Of a stretch of 64,000 nt of DNA, positions 44,351 to 53,322 are shown piece after piece; the first letter of the stretch is position 1; the number at the start of each line of letters is the position of its first letter. The DNA is from an uncultured Prevotellaceae bacterium. Its GTDB lineage: Bacteria; Bacteroidota; Bacteroidia; Bacteroidales; Bacteroidaceae. The stretch covers positions 38,675 through 102,674 of the forward strand of contig CACXSA010000003.1 of assembly GCA_902770195.1 (NCBI GenBank), read 5' to 3'. The notes beneath the pieces were generated by a model. It saw only the letters and a program-made list of their open reading frames with translations. It had not been told where the DNA came from and made no database searches. The translations under genes were made by a program, and so were the position numbers.

Positions 44351-45844
44351 ATGGCGAATAGATATTTATTAGGCTTTGACGTTGGTAGTTCCTCGGTCAA
44401 AGCGTCGTTAGTGAATGCAGACTCTGGTAAGTGTGTTGCTACTGCTTTCTACCCCGAGAAAGAAGCTCCAATAATGGCTGTCAAGGCTGGTTGGGCAGAA
44501 CAAGAACCACAAATGTGGTGGGAAAATGCGAAGCTAAGTCTGAAAAAAATCATGGCGGATGCTGATGTCAAGGGTGAGGAAATCAAAGCAATCGGTATCT
44601 CGTATCAGATGCATGGTTTAGTTTGTGTAGATAAGAACCTAAAAGCTTTGCGCCCTTCTATCATTTGGTGTGATTCCAGGGCTGTGCCTTATGGTGAGAA
44701 AGCTTTCAAAGAATTAGGTGCTGAAAAGTGCTTGAGCCATCTGCTGAATTCTCCAGGTAATTTTACGGCTGCTAAGTTGGCATGGGTAAAAGAGAATGAA
44801 CCAGAAATTTATAATAATATTTATAAGGTAATGCTGCCTGGCGATTATATCGCAATGCGTCTCTCAGGAACCGTTAATACGACGGTGAGTGGTCTTAGTG
44901 AAGGAATGTTCTGGGATTTCAAGAACAATCAGGTGGCAGATTTCTTGATGAACTATTATGGCTTTGACAGTTCTTTAATTGCAGATATCGTACCGACATT
45001 TGCAGAACAGAGTGTGGTTAGCGCTGAGGCTGCTGCAGAGTTGGGATTGAAAGCAGGAACTCCGATAACCTATCGTGGTGGTGACCAGCCTAATAATGCA
45101 TTGTCGTTGAATGTGCTGAATCCGGGCGAAATTGCTGCAACAGCAGGAACGTCGGGCGTGGTATATGGTGTCTTGGGCGATGTTAATTATGATTCCAAGT
45201 CTCGTGTGAATACCTTTGCCCATGTGAATCACACTGCAGACCAGACTCGTCTGGGTGTTTTGCTGTGTATTAACGGTACGGGCATCTTAAATGCTTGGAC
45301 ACATCGTAACATCACTCCGGAGATTGGTTATGCTGAAATGAACGACTTGGCTGCCAGTGTGCCCATCGGCAGTGAGGGTGTCACTGTGATTCCATTTGGT
45401 AATGGTGCAGAACGTGTGTTGGAGAACAAAGAGATTGGTTGCTCTATTAATGGACTGAACTTTAACAAGCATCATAAGGCTCATCTGGTTCGTGCTGCTC
45501 AAGAGGGTATTGTGTTCTCATTCTGTTATGGTATGGAGATTATGCAACAGATGGGAATGGATATCCAGAAGATACACGCAGGTAAGGCTAACATGTTCCT
45601 GAGCCCACTCTTCCGTGATACATTGGCAGGTGTAAGTGGTGCAACAATTGAACTCTACGATACAGATGGTTCCGTAGGTGCTGCCAAGGGTGCTGGTATC
45701 GGAGCTGGTATCTATAAGGACCACGACGAAGCTTTTGCTACGCTTGACAAACTGCAGGTGATAGAGCCGGATGCTGCACATCGTGCAGAATATCAGGCTG
45801 CTTATGCTGCATGGAAAGATACATTAAACAGGCAGAATAAATAA
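44351..45844 (+). CDS. xylB: Xylulokinase
   Basis: A 497-residue FGGY-family carbohydrate kinase from ATG 44351; an earlier in-frame ATG at 44309 would add 14 residues without family support. N-terminal 'YLLGFDVGSSSVKASLV' binds phosphate of ATP; 'ISYQMHGLVCVD' and 'IIWCDSRA' are typical of xylulokinases; 'GVSGATIELYDTDGSVGAAKG' lies in the C-terminal domain. It phosphorylates D-xylulose to D-xylulose 5-phosphate in xylose use. It stands alone; no xylA or xylose transporter is adjacent. Confidence 0.9.
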   Translation: MANRYLLGFDVGSSSVKASLVNADSGKCVATAFYPEKEAPIMAVKAGWAEQEPQMWWENAKLSLKKIMADADVKGEEIKAIGISYQMHGLVCVDKNLKALRPSIIWCDSRAVPYGEKAFKELGAEKCLSHLLNSPGNFTAAKLAWVKENEPEIYNNIYKVMLPGDYIAMRLSGTVNTTVSGLSEGMFWDFKNNQVADFLMNYYGFDSSLIADIVPTFAEQSVVSAEAAAELGLKAGTPITYRGGDQPNNALSLNVLNPGEIAATAGTSGVVYGVLGDVNYDSKSRVNTFAHVNHTADQTRLGVLLCINGTGILNAWTHRNITPEIGYAEMNDLAASVPIGSEGVTVIPFGNGAERVLENKEIGCSINGLNFNKHHKAHLVRAAQEGIVFSFCYGMEIMQQMGMDIQKIHAGKANMFLSPLFRDTLAGVSGATIELYDTDGSVGAAKGAGIGAGIYKDHDEAFATLDKLQVIEPDAAHRAEYQAAYAAWKDTLNRQNK

Positions 45845-45849
45845 AAGGT

Positions 45850-45878
45850 AATCCCCCTTCTTCGCAGGAAGGGGGATT
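45850..45878. terminator. Bidirectional rho-independent terminator
   Basis: A perfect 11-bp stem AATCCCCCTTC (45850-45860) / GAAGGGGGATT (45868-45878) with a 7-nt loop between convergent xylB and butyrate kinase genes. Confidence 0.9.
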
Positions 45879-45881
45879 TCT

Positions 45882-46949
45882 TTATTCGTAAATCATGGTT
45901 TCTTGCTTTCCTTGTAAAACTAACAAAGCATTGACGGCAAGTGCTCCCATCTCGTCTTCGCCAGGGAAAATATAGACTGGTGCAAGAAAGCCTATCCGAC
46001 GACGCAGTTCGCTGACTATATAGTCACTATGCGCCATCCCACCTGTCAGCAGAATAGCATCAATTTTCCCACAAAGCACAGCGCTTTCGGAAGCAATCTG
46101 TTTTGCAGTATGATAGAGCATGGCATCAACAATCAGTTGTGCTTGCTTGTCACCCTTTTTTATCCGTTCTAATATCTCTCGCATATTATTGGTGCCAAGA
46201 TGAGCCGTAAGGCCTGCCTTTCCGGCAATACGCTTCAATAACTGTTTTTCGGTATATTTCCCACTAAAGCACAGGCGGATGAGGTCGGCGGCAGGCAGAC
46301 TTCCTGCTCGTTCGGGAGAAAACGGACCTTCACCGTCTAATGCGTTATTGGCGTCAACGGCTCTTCCGTGATCATGAGCAGCAACGCTGATACCTCCACC
46401 TAGATGACAGATGATTAAGTTCAGGTCTTCATATTTCTTGCCAATTTCTTGGGCATAACGACGGGCAATGGCTCGCTGATTGAGAGCATGCCAGATGCAG
46501 ATGCGAGGCATAAGCGGGGACCCGCTGATGCGTGCTAATGGAGACAACTCGTCAACAACTCCAGGATCAGCAATGAACGAACGACACCCTGGAATGGAAC
46601 ATGCTATCTCGTGGGCAATCAGACAGCCTAGATTGCAGGCGTGGTTATGCATGACGCAGCCGTGAAGTGTGTCGTCCAGCATCTTCTGGTTGATTTCGTA
46701 AACTCCTCCGGCAATGGGTCTTACCAAACCACCGCGACCAATGACGGCATCGAACTGAAGGGGGATGTTGGAACGCTTCAGTTCGTCTAGTATCAGCTGA
46801 CGACGGAAATCTTGCTGCTCAGTAATGGCATCAAAGTGAGACAGTTCTTCTGCGGTATGCGAAATATTACGCAACAAGACGGGCTTTTCATCCTCATAGA
46901 CTGCCATCTTGGTGGACGTCGAACCAGGATTGATAACTAAGATCTTCAT
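45882..46949 (-). CDS. buk: Butyrate kinase
   Basis: A 355-residue acetokinase-family enzyme: 'INPGSTSTKMAVYEDEKP' (phosphate-binding N-terminus), 'CHLGGGISVAAHDHGRA' and 'AILLTGGMAHSD'. It converts butyryl phosphate plus ADP to butyrate plus ATP (or the branched-chain equivalents). The ATG overlaps the stop of the upstream phosphotransacylase by 4 bp, so the two are a classic coupled pair. Last gene before the terminator at 45850-45878. Confidence 0.92.
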   Translation of the reverse strand: MKILVINPGSTSTKMAVYEDEKPVLLRNISHTAEELSHFDAITEQQDFRRQLILDELKRSNIPLQFDAVIGRGGLVRPIAGGVYEINQKMLDDTLHGCVMHNHACNLGCLIAHEIACSIPGCRSFIADPGVVDELSPLARISGSPLMPRICIWHALNQRAIARRYAQEIGKKYEDLNLIICHLGGGISVAAHDHGRAVDANNALDGEGPFSPERAGSLPAADLIRLCFSGKYTEKQLLKRIAGKAGLTAHLGTNNMREILERIKKGDKQAQLIVDAMLYHTAKQIASESAVLCGKIDAILLTGGMAHSDYIVSELRRRIGFLAPVYIFPGEDEMGALAVNALLVLQGKQETMIYE

Positions 46950-47782
46950 ATAGCAGCCAAAGCAAGTGAATAATACTTGGATTCAGGACTGTCTGCCCGT
47001 GATGATACAACACAGGGACACTGGGTTCCTTGTAAAACACCAGCAGTCTTTGCATAGGCAAAGAGGGTCAAGGTCTTATAGAACACGTTGCCTGCAACAA
47101 TGTCAGGGAAGATGAGTGCATCAGCCTGTCCGTCAATGACGCTGTGTATTCCTTTCTCATGCAGGCTGACAGAATCAAGTGAGGTCTTTAGGTCTAGTGG
47201 ACCGTCGATGATGCAGCGCCCGTATTTTCCTGTTTGTGCTTCGGCAATGATGTCAAGATAATCGGCAGTGTAAGGGAAAGCTTTGGCGCTGACTTTCTCA
47301 GCACAATGGATGAGTGAGATGCGTGGCTCGTCAATTCCCAGTGCGTGACATACATAATTCATGTAATGAATCTGTTGACGGCGCTGAGTGGGAGTGGGAA
47401 CGGGAATAACGGCAGCATCGGTAAAGAATAGCAGTTTCTCATATTTGGGGATCTCTGCCATGGCGACGTGGGTAAGTACATGATCGGGACGGAGGATACC
47501 GTTCTCCTTGTCCAGGATGGCCCGTAGCAGCACATCGGTATTAATAAGTCCTTTCATGAGAATGTGTGCCTCGCCGCTTTTGCACATGGCTACAGCTCGG
47601 CGGGCGCACTCTTCCTTGTCATCGCCATCGACATAAATGGGTTCTATAAATCCCATCTCTTTGCCTTTTTCTACTGCATAGCGAGTGCTGGCATCATTGG
47701 CTGACACTACAGCAACACGTTTACGGTCTCCACGCTCTTGCAGGAAGACTATCATGTCGTTCAGGGTTTTTATTGGTTGCAT
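46946..47782 (-). CDS. ptb: Phosphate butyryltransferase
   Basis: A 278-residue phosphotransacylase: 'RVAVVSANDASTRYAVE', 'AHILMKGLINTDVLLRAIL', 'IIDGPLDLKTSLD' and 'ADALIFPDIVAGNVFYK' are typical of Ptb/Pta-family short enzymes. It moves an acyl group from CoA to phosphate, feeding butyrate kinase. Some such proteins are also annotated as enoyl-CoA hydratase/phosphate acetyltransferase. It lies 25 bp after fcl in the same direction with no visible terminator or promoter between. Confidence 0.88.
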   Translation of the reverse strand: MQPIKTLNDMIVFLQERGDRKRVAVVSANDASTRYAVEKGKEMGFIEPIYVDGDDKEECARRAVAMCKSGEAHILMKGLINTDVLLRAILDKENGILRPDHVLTHVAMAEIPKYEKLLFFTDAAVIPVPTPTQRRQQIHYMNYVCHALGIDEPRISLIHCAEKVSAKAFPYTADYLDIIAEAQTGKYGRCIIDGPLDLKTSLDSVSLHEKGIHSVIDGQADALIFPDIVAGNVFYKTLTLFAYAKTAGVLQGTQCPCVVSSRADSPESKYYSLALAAI

Positions 47783-47807
47783 AGGCTTTATGATGTTTGG
47801 TTATTTG

Positions 47808-49022
47808 TTATTCGATACTTTGTTGATACCACTCAAAAAGTTTTCTTACTCCATCCTCAATTTCTACTTTGTGTGTCCATCCGAGGGAGTGGAGTTTCGA
47901 TACGTCAATGAGCTTGCGCATTGTACCGTCCGGCTTGGAGGTGTCGAACTCTACGGTGCCTTCAAATCCAACCGTTTTTACTACTAGCTCGGAGAGGTCA
48001 CGGATAGTCAGTTCCTTGCCGGTTCCGACATTGATGTGGCAATTACGGATTTCACCTAAAGAAGGAATGGCTCCACCGCGACCGGCACTATGGTTACGGT
48101 CAACGGCACCATCGGTACTTGCTCCGTAGTGCACGCTAGAGTATTTCTCTATACCTATGATGTCGCTGAAGTTCACATTCAAGAGTACATGGACACTGGC
48201 ATCGGCCATGTCTTCGCTCCAAAGGAACTCGCGAAGAGGTGTTCCTGTGCCCCAAAGGACAACACGATTGTCGTGAATACCGTATTTGGCGAGAACACGA
48301 AGTACTTCTTCTTTTTTAGACGAACACGAATCGCACGGATGACACGAATCATTAACCAGTAACCCTGAACCATTAACCCCCTCTACAGGACGTTTGTTAA
48401 GGTCTGTGGCTATCTTGTCCCATGATCCATCATGAATGAGTTTCGCAAGATAAATCTTTCGCATCATGGCAGGCATGACGTGGCTGTTCTCCAGATGGAA
48501 GTTGTCGTTAGGACCATAGAGGTTGGTAGGCATCACGGCGATGTAGTTGGTGCCGTATTGCAGGTTATAGCTCTCGCACATCTTCAGGCCCGCAATCTTG
48601 GCGATGGCATACTCCTCGTTGGTATATTCCAAAGGGGATGTGAGCAACGCATCTTCCTTCATAGGCTGTGGTGCATTCTTCGGATAGATACAGGTGCTGC
48701 CCAGGAAGAGGAGTTTCTTTACACCATGAGCATAGGCTTCAGAGATGACATTGCACTGGATTTTCATGTTCATCATGATGAAGTCGGCACGGTACAGGGA
48801 GTTGGCCATGATACCACCTACGAAGGCGGCTGCCAAAACCACTGCATCAGGCTGCTCCTCGTCGAAGAACTTCTTGACAGCAACCTGATCGGTCAAATCC
48901 AGTTCTTTGTGGCTGCGACCGACGAGGTTATTGTAACCACGCTGCTTGAGGTTGCTCCAAATAGCGGAACCCACTAGTCCGTGGTGCCCCGCTACATATA
49001 TTTTACTGCTCTTGTCTAACAT
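47808..49022 (-). CDS. fcl: GDP-L-fucose synthase with a repeat-derived insertion
   Basis: A 404-residue short-chain dehydrogenase. Nucleotide loop 'GHHGLVGSAI', catalytic 'GSTCIYP' and 'YAIAK' motifs, and 'NKRPVEG' identify GDP-4-keto-6-deoxy-mannose epimerase/reductase, which makes GDP-L-fucose. The protein is some 40-80 residues longer than usual for the family. After 'NKRPVEGV' an insert including 'NDSCHPCDSCSSKK' is encoded by a simple repeat (48318-48380), and the frame is kept. The start overlaps the gmd stop (TAATG). Confidence 0.92.
   Translation of the reverse strand: MLDKSSKIYVAGHHGLVGSAIWSNLKQRGYNNLVGRSHKELDLTDQVAVKKFFDEEQPDAVVLAAAFVGGIMANSLYRADFIMMNMKIQCNVISEAYAHGVKKLLFLGSTCIYPKNAPQPMKEDALLTSPLEYTNEEYAIAKIAGLKMCESYNLQYGTNYIAVMPTNLYGPNDNFHLENSHVMPAMMRKIYLAKLIHDGSWDKIATDLNKRPVEGVNGSGLLVNDSCHPCDSCSSKKEEVLRVLAKYGIHDNRVVLWGTGTPLREFLWSEDMADASVHVLLNVNFSDIIGIEKYSSVHYGASTDGAVDRNHSAGRGGAIPSLGEIRNCHINVGTGKELTIRDLSELVVKTVGFEGTVEFDTSKPDGTMRKLIDVSKLHSLGWTHKVEIEDGVRKLFEWYQQSIE
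48318..48380. repeat. Intergenic-type simple repeat inserted in fcl
   Basis: Plus strand CGAACACGAATCGCACGG-like units and TTAACCAGTAACCC/TGAACCATTAACC units, both of the kind found in Bacteroidales spacers, are present in frame within the fcl coding region. Confidence 0.7.
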
Positions 49023-50110
49023 TATTCTGCCATTTGTGCCTTAAGGAAAAGTTTCTTCACGAACTTCATGTCGTGCTGAACCATAATTTTTACCAACTCG
49101 GGGAAAGAGGTCTTCTGTGGATTCCATCCAAGCTTCTCCTTTGCCTTGGCAGGATTACCAAGCAGCTGGTCAACCTCGGCAGGACGGAAGTATTTTGGGT
49201 CAACTTCTACGAGAACCTTGCCGGTCTTCCTGTCATAGCCTTTTTCGTCAACACCTGCACCGCTCCATTCCAATTCGATACCGGCCTCCCTAAAGGCCAA
49301 AGTCGCAAATTCACGAACGGTATGATATTCACCTGTTGCAATGACAAAGTCGTCAGGCTCAGGCTGTTGTAGAATAAGCCACATACACTCAATATAGTCC
49401 TTGGCATATCCCCAGTCACGCAGCGAGTTCAGATTTCCAAGATAAAGCTTGTCCTGATAACCCTGGGCAATACGGGCAGCTGCCAGCGTAATCTTACGTG
49501 TTACGAAGTTTTCGCCACGGCGCTCGCTCTCATGGTTGAATAGAATACCGTTGCAGCAATACATGTTGTATGATTCACGGTAGTTTTTCATAATCCAGAA
49601 TCCATAAAGCTTAGCAACGGAATAGGGGGAACGGGGATAGAACGGGGTAGTTTCTGACTGTGGAACTTCCTGTACCTTACCATACAACTCGGAAGTAGAT
49701 GCTTGGTAGATGCGGCATGTCTTTTCCAATCCGCAGATACGAACGGCTTCCAATAGACGGAGAACACCGACAGCATCTGTATCTGCAGTATATTCGGGAA
49801 CATCGAAAGATACCTTTACGTGGCTTTGGGCTGCCAGGTTGTAGATTTCTGTCGGGCGTGTCTCACCAATAATACGAATCAGGGATGAAGAATCCGTCAT
49901 GTCTGCCCAATGCAGATTAACTAAACGGGCTTTCTTCATGTCTCGTACCCATTCGTCCAGGTAGAGATGCTCAATACGTCCAGTGTTGAATGATGAAGAA
50001 CGGCGCAGAAGTCCATGAACTTCATAACCTTTTTCTATTAAGAACTCTGCCAGGTAGGAACCGTCTTGTCCGGTAATACCTGTAATGAGAGCAACTTTTT
50101 TATTTTCCAT
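49022..50110 (-). CDS. gmd: GDP-mannose 4,6-dehydratase
   Basis: From ATG 50110 ('[17 protein letters not shown]') the product is 362 residues; the frame extends to 50236 but that part overlaps manC and has no family similarity. '[12 protein letters not shown]' is the NADP loop; '[12 protein letters not shown]' carries the YxxxK catalytic pair. It converts GDP-mannose to GDP-4-keto-6-deoxymannose, the substrate of Fcl. Upstream manC ends 25 bp before the start. Confidence 0.95.
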   Translation of the reverse strand: MENKKVALITGITGQDGSYLAEFLIEKGYEVHGLLRRSSSFNTGRIEHLYLDEWVRDMKKARLVNLHWADMTDSSSLIRIIGETRPTEIYNLAAQSHVKVSFDVPEYTADTDAVGVLRLLEAVRICGLEKTCRIYQASTSELYGKVQEVPQSETTPFYPRSPYSVAKLYGFWIMKNYRESYNMYCCNGILFNHESERRGENFVTRKITLAAARIAQGYQDKLYLGNLNSLRDWGYAKDYIECMWLILQQPEPDDFVIATGEYHTVREFATLAFREAGIELEWSGAGVDEKGYDRKTGKVLVEVDPKYFRPAEVDQLLGNPAKAKEKLGWNPQKTSFPELVKIMVQHDMKFVKKLFLKAQMAE

Positions 50111-50135
50111 TTTAATAGTTAATGTGTAATATGAT

Positions 50136-51209
50136 TTACTTTTTGTCTTCTCCTGAGAACTGCTTGATGCGCTGTTCCTCAGAGAGTTTGCAGATGAGCA
50201 GGGTGTCGTTGTTCTCTGCAACAATATATCCATCAAGTCCCTGAATGACCACCTTCTTCTCCTGAGTGGTATGAATCATGCAGTTGTGAGTTTCAAAGAG
50301 GTTGATGTCCTGGCCGATACAAGCATTGCCGTACAGGTCCTTTTTAGTTTGCTGATGCAGAGAACCCCATGTGCCCAAATCGCTCCATCCAAAGTCGGAA
50401 GGACGCACGAAAATCTCTTCTGCTTTTTCCATAATGGCATAGTCAACAGAGATGTTCTCGCATTCTGGGAATAAGCGGTCTATAGTCTCCTGTTCTTTCT
50501 CAGTACCATAAATTGGCAACATGCCTTCGAAAATTTTGGAAATACCTGGCTGGTACATGCGGAAAGCATTGACAATGGTGGAAACATTCCAAATGAAAAT
50601 ACCGGCATTCCAGAAATAGTTGTTTTTGGCGATATATTGTTTGGCGGTATTCAAGTCGGGTTTCTCACGGAAAGAGTCCACCCGGAATATTCCTTTATTA
50701 CGCAAAGAGTTTGCAGACAGATTGGCCTCGATATATCCATAGCCTGTTTCGGGCCGGTTGGGTTTCATACCGAGCGTGACGATAGCGTCACTTTCTGCTG
50801 TGAAATTCAAGCACTCGGTGATGACGCGACGAAACTCTTCGACGTTCAAGACCACATGATCGCTGGGAGAAACAACAATGTTTGCCTTCGGGTCTTTTGA
50901 CTTGATGCGCCATGAAACATAAGCAATGCATGGTGCTGTATTGCGACGACATGGTTCACAAAGAATGTGGTTGCGAGGCATGTCGGGCAGCTGTTCTGCG
51001 ACAGTGTCTGCATAGGTCTTGTTGGTGACAACCCATACATTCTCGGCATCTACCAATGTCTGGAATCGCTCTACTGTCAACTGCAATAGTGATTTTCCGA
51101 TACCCAATACGTCAATGAACTGCTTAGGCTTTTCTGCTGTGCTCATGGGCCAGAAACGGCTTCCTACACCGCCTGCCATGATGACAAGGTGACTGTTAAT
51201 TTTTGCCAT
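50136..51209 (-). CDS. manC: Mannose-1-phosphate guanylyltransferase
   Basis: A 357-residue nucleotidyltransferase with '[11 protein letters not shown]' at the start, 'EKPKQF' and '[12 protein letters not shown]', the signature of ManC enzymes. It lacks the C-terminal isomerase domain of the bifunctional form, so it only makes GDP-mannose from mannose 1-phosphate and GTP. First gene of the manC-gmd-fcl-ptb-buk row. Confidence 0.93.
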   Translation of the reverse strand: MAKINSHLVIMAGGVGSRFWPMSTAEKPKQFIDVLGIGKSLLQLTVERFQTLVDAENVWVVTNKTYADTVAEQLPDMPRNHILCEPCRRNTAPCIAYVSWRIKSKDPKANIVVSPSDHVVLNVEEFRRVITECLNFTAESDAIVTLGMKPNRPETGYGYIEANLSANSLRNKGIFRVDSFREKPDLNTAKQYIAKNNYFWNAGIFIWNVSTIVNAFRMYQPGISKIFEGMLPIYGTEKEQETIDRLFPECENISVDYAIMEKAEEIFVRPSDFGWSDLGTWGSLHQQTKKDLYGNACIGQDINLFETHNCMIHTTQEKKVVIQGLDGYIVAENNDTLLICKLSEEQRIKQFSGEDKK

Positions 51210-51237
51210 AATATACTACTATGCTATAATTATTCGG

Positions 51238-51245
51238 CAAATATA
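51238..51245 (-). promoter_or_regulatory. -7 element upstream of manC
   Basis: Minus-strand TATATTTG, 29 bp before the manC start; a weak TTTG-like partner (GTTG) lies near 51264-51267. Confidence 0.5.
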
Positions 51246-51271
51246 CGAAAAAAAATGTAATCGAACAACAA

Positions 51272-51898
51272 TTAATCCTCTTTTTTCTTAAAAAAGGTTT
51301 TTAAGGCAAAATAAATCAAGGCTATCACAACGAGGACTATAATAAACAACTTGATATATTCGGCATATTCCGCTATTTTATCGTTCAGTTGTTCTTCAGG
51401 GACTATGGCATGCAGATACCATCCAAGAGCTGCTAAAATAGCATGCCAGGCACCCGCACCAATGGTGGTATAGAACAGGAACTTCCAATAGTTCATCTTG
51501 GCGAGTCCTGCTGGGATGCTGATAAGGTGGCGGATTCCTGGAATCAATCGGCCTGTCAAGGTGGCAACAACTCCGTGGTCGTCGAAATAATGTTCGCTTT
51601 TTTCTATTTTTTCTTGGTTAAGCAGGCACATCTTTCCCCACTTGCTGTTGGCAAAACGATAGATGACGGGGCGACCTACATAATAGGCTGCAATATAGTT
51701 GATGGATGCTCCAATGTCTGCTCCGATGGTGGCAAACAGGATAACGAGGAAAATATTCAGATTACCCCCTGCAGCGTGGTAGGCGGCTGGTGTTACGACG
51801 AACTCTGACGGCACTGGGATAACGGTGCTTTCCAACAACATTAGAAACAGGATGGTGCCGTAGTTCAAATTGCTGAGTAATGATGCGATGAAATTCAT
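51272..51898 (-). CDS. DedA-family membrane protein
   Basis: A 208-residue inner-membrane protein with conserved DedA landmarks: 'PSEFVVTPAAYHAAGG' in the re-entrant loop, 'GRLIPGIRHLISIPAGLAKM' with the essential Arg and Gly, and a hydrophobic C-terminus with a basic end ('KKKED'). DedA proteins are thought to move or flip undecaprenyl phosphate or other lipid carriers; an UptA/DedA-type lipid scramblase role is plausible but not shown. Cotranscribed with the TPR protein (4-bp overlap). Confidence 0.9.
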   Translation of the reverse strand: MNFIASLLSNLNYGTILFLMLLESTVIPVPSEFVVTPAAYHAAGGNLNIFLVILFATIGADIGASINYIAAYYVGRPVIYRFANSKWGKMCLLNQEKIEKSEHYFDDHGVVATLTGRLIPGIRHLISIPAGLAKMNYWKFLFYTTIGAGAWHAILAALGWYLHAIVPEEQLNDKIAEYAEYIKLFIIVLVVIALIYFALKTFFKKKED

Positions 51899-53322
51899 TT
51901 TTTTATCTTGTTATTCATGAAATTGTAATAATCACTTACCTCTTCGCCGGCAGGGAACAAGAAACCTAAAACACTTTTTGCCTCCTTGGGATAATTCTCG
52001 ACAGTCAGCTTGAGATAATGGAGGAATTCCTCGTGGCGTCCCAGATCGTAAGTACATAGCGCCATGTAAGAATAAGCATGTCCGATTGTGACTTCGTCGT
52101 CTTTGTAATACTCGCAAACACGTTTCAGTATTTCGTAACAGGCCTCTACATAGCGGTTGTCGTAGAGTGAAACAACGATACGAAGCATAATCTCTGCTGA
52201 GCAGTTGGAGTTGATCATGGCTTCCTGCCATACCTTCTCAGCTTCTTCGGCTTGTCCGTTCTCTAAGAGGATATGACCCTTTATGACCGATAGCATGTTG
52301 GGGTCGTCGCTCTGTTTTCCAATCTTATTGAGCTGCTCCAATGCTTGTTGAGGTTGCTTGAGAGAACTGTAGCAGAATGCTAACTCTCTGTGTATTAGCA
52401 TACTGATAAGAGAGTCAGGGCCGCCTAAATCCTCTGCTTGGAGTAAAACCTCTAAGGCATCCTGATATTTTCCTTGGTTAACTAGACTGACTCCGATATA
52501 AAAGAAACCAGCTTCGTCATCAGGTCTGCTTTCCGCATATCTCCTGAAGAAGACCTCTGCTTCTTTGTAGTTCTCCATGTTTAGCAGTGCGTTGCCTTTC
52601 GTGAGTAGTGCATCGGGATCGGTAGGATTGATGGCAATGGCATATTCGCTGCTGGTAATGGCATTGGGATAGTCTTCTCGGATGAGTTGTATGCCTGCAA
52701 GTGTCTTCCAATAAGTGAAAGAGTAGGGATTTCTGTCTATCAATTCCTTAAAATAGGTTTCTGCTTCCTCGTATTGTTCTATTCGTATGAGCAAATTACC
52801 CATCAGTTCCCTGAAATCGTCCGTGTCATCCCCTCGGCTGTACATCAGCCATTCGTATGCCTTATCGTTTTCCCCATAGTCAAAGAAGAGATTAGCGCAG
52901 TCTTTGATGAAATCCTGATATTCATCGGGGTCAATTCTTTTCTCGTAATCATGGAGATACTTGTCCGCTTCTTCTATTCGGTTTTTGGCTATCAGAATTT
53001 CGGCTTGCAGATAATGGTAGTCAGGGTCGTCCTGGCTTTCTATGCAGTCGGAATAATGCTGGGCGGCTTCGTAGTTGTCGCTCATTAAAGCCTGACGTGC
53101 CTTGAAAACATTTGGAAGTGTGGATCCGGGGTAGAGTTGCAAGGCATAGTCAATCACCTCGTTGGCTTCTTCCGTCTGGTCTAGGTAGTTATAATAATCA
53201 GCTATATCTACAAGGTCGTCAGCATCCATAAAGGGGTGTTCTCCCACCTTTATGGATGCTTCATAGCTATTCAGGAGTTCCCTGAATTCCTTGCTGTTAA
53301 AATAGTTCTCGTCAAACAGCAT
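51895..53322 (-). CDS. Tetratricopeptide repeat protein
   Basis: A 475-residue protein made almost only of about ten TPR helix pairs (for example 'NPTDPDALLTKGNALLNMEN', 'YAESRPDDEAGFFYIGVSL'). No signal peptide or membrane helix is visible, so it is probably a cytoplasmic scaffold. It sits between glnS (TAATG overlap) and dedA in one operon, an arrangement I recall in other Bacteroidales. Specific partner unknown. Confidence 0.88.
   Translation of the reverse strand: MLFDENYFNSKEFRELLNSYEASIKVGEHPFMDADDLVDIADYYNYLDQTEEANEVIDYALQLYPGSTLPNVFKARQALMSDNYEAAQHYSDCIESQDDPDYHYLQAEILIAKNRIEEADKYLHDYEKRIDPDEYQDFIKDCANLFFDYGENDKAYEWLMYSRGDDTDDFRELMGNLLIRIEQYEEAETYFKELIDRNPYSFTYWKTLAGIQLIREDYPNAITSSEYAIAINPTDPDALLTKGNALLNMENYKEAEVFFRRYAESRPDDEAGFFYIGVSLVNQGKYQDALEVLLQAEDLGGPDSLISMLIHRELAFCYSSLKQPQQALEQLNKIGKQSDDPNMLSVIKGHILLENGQAEEAEKVWQEAMINSNCSAEIMLRIVVSLYDNRYVEACYEILKRVCEYYKDDEVTIGHAYSYMALCTYDLGRHEEFLHYLKLTVENYPKEAKSVLGFLFPAGEEVSDYYNFMNNKIKK

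Noticed and set aside
50111-50236. Longer gmd start at 50236
   Set aside because: The extra 42 residues overlap manC, are serine-rich and have no family similarity. ATG 50110 matches the conserved start.
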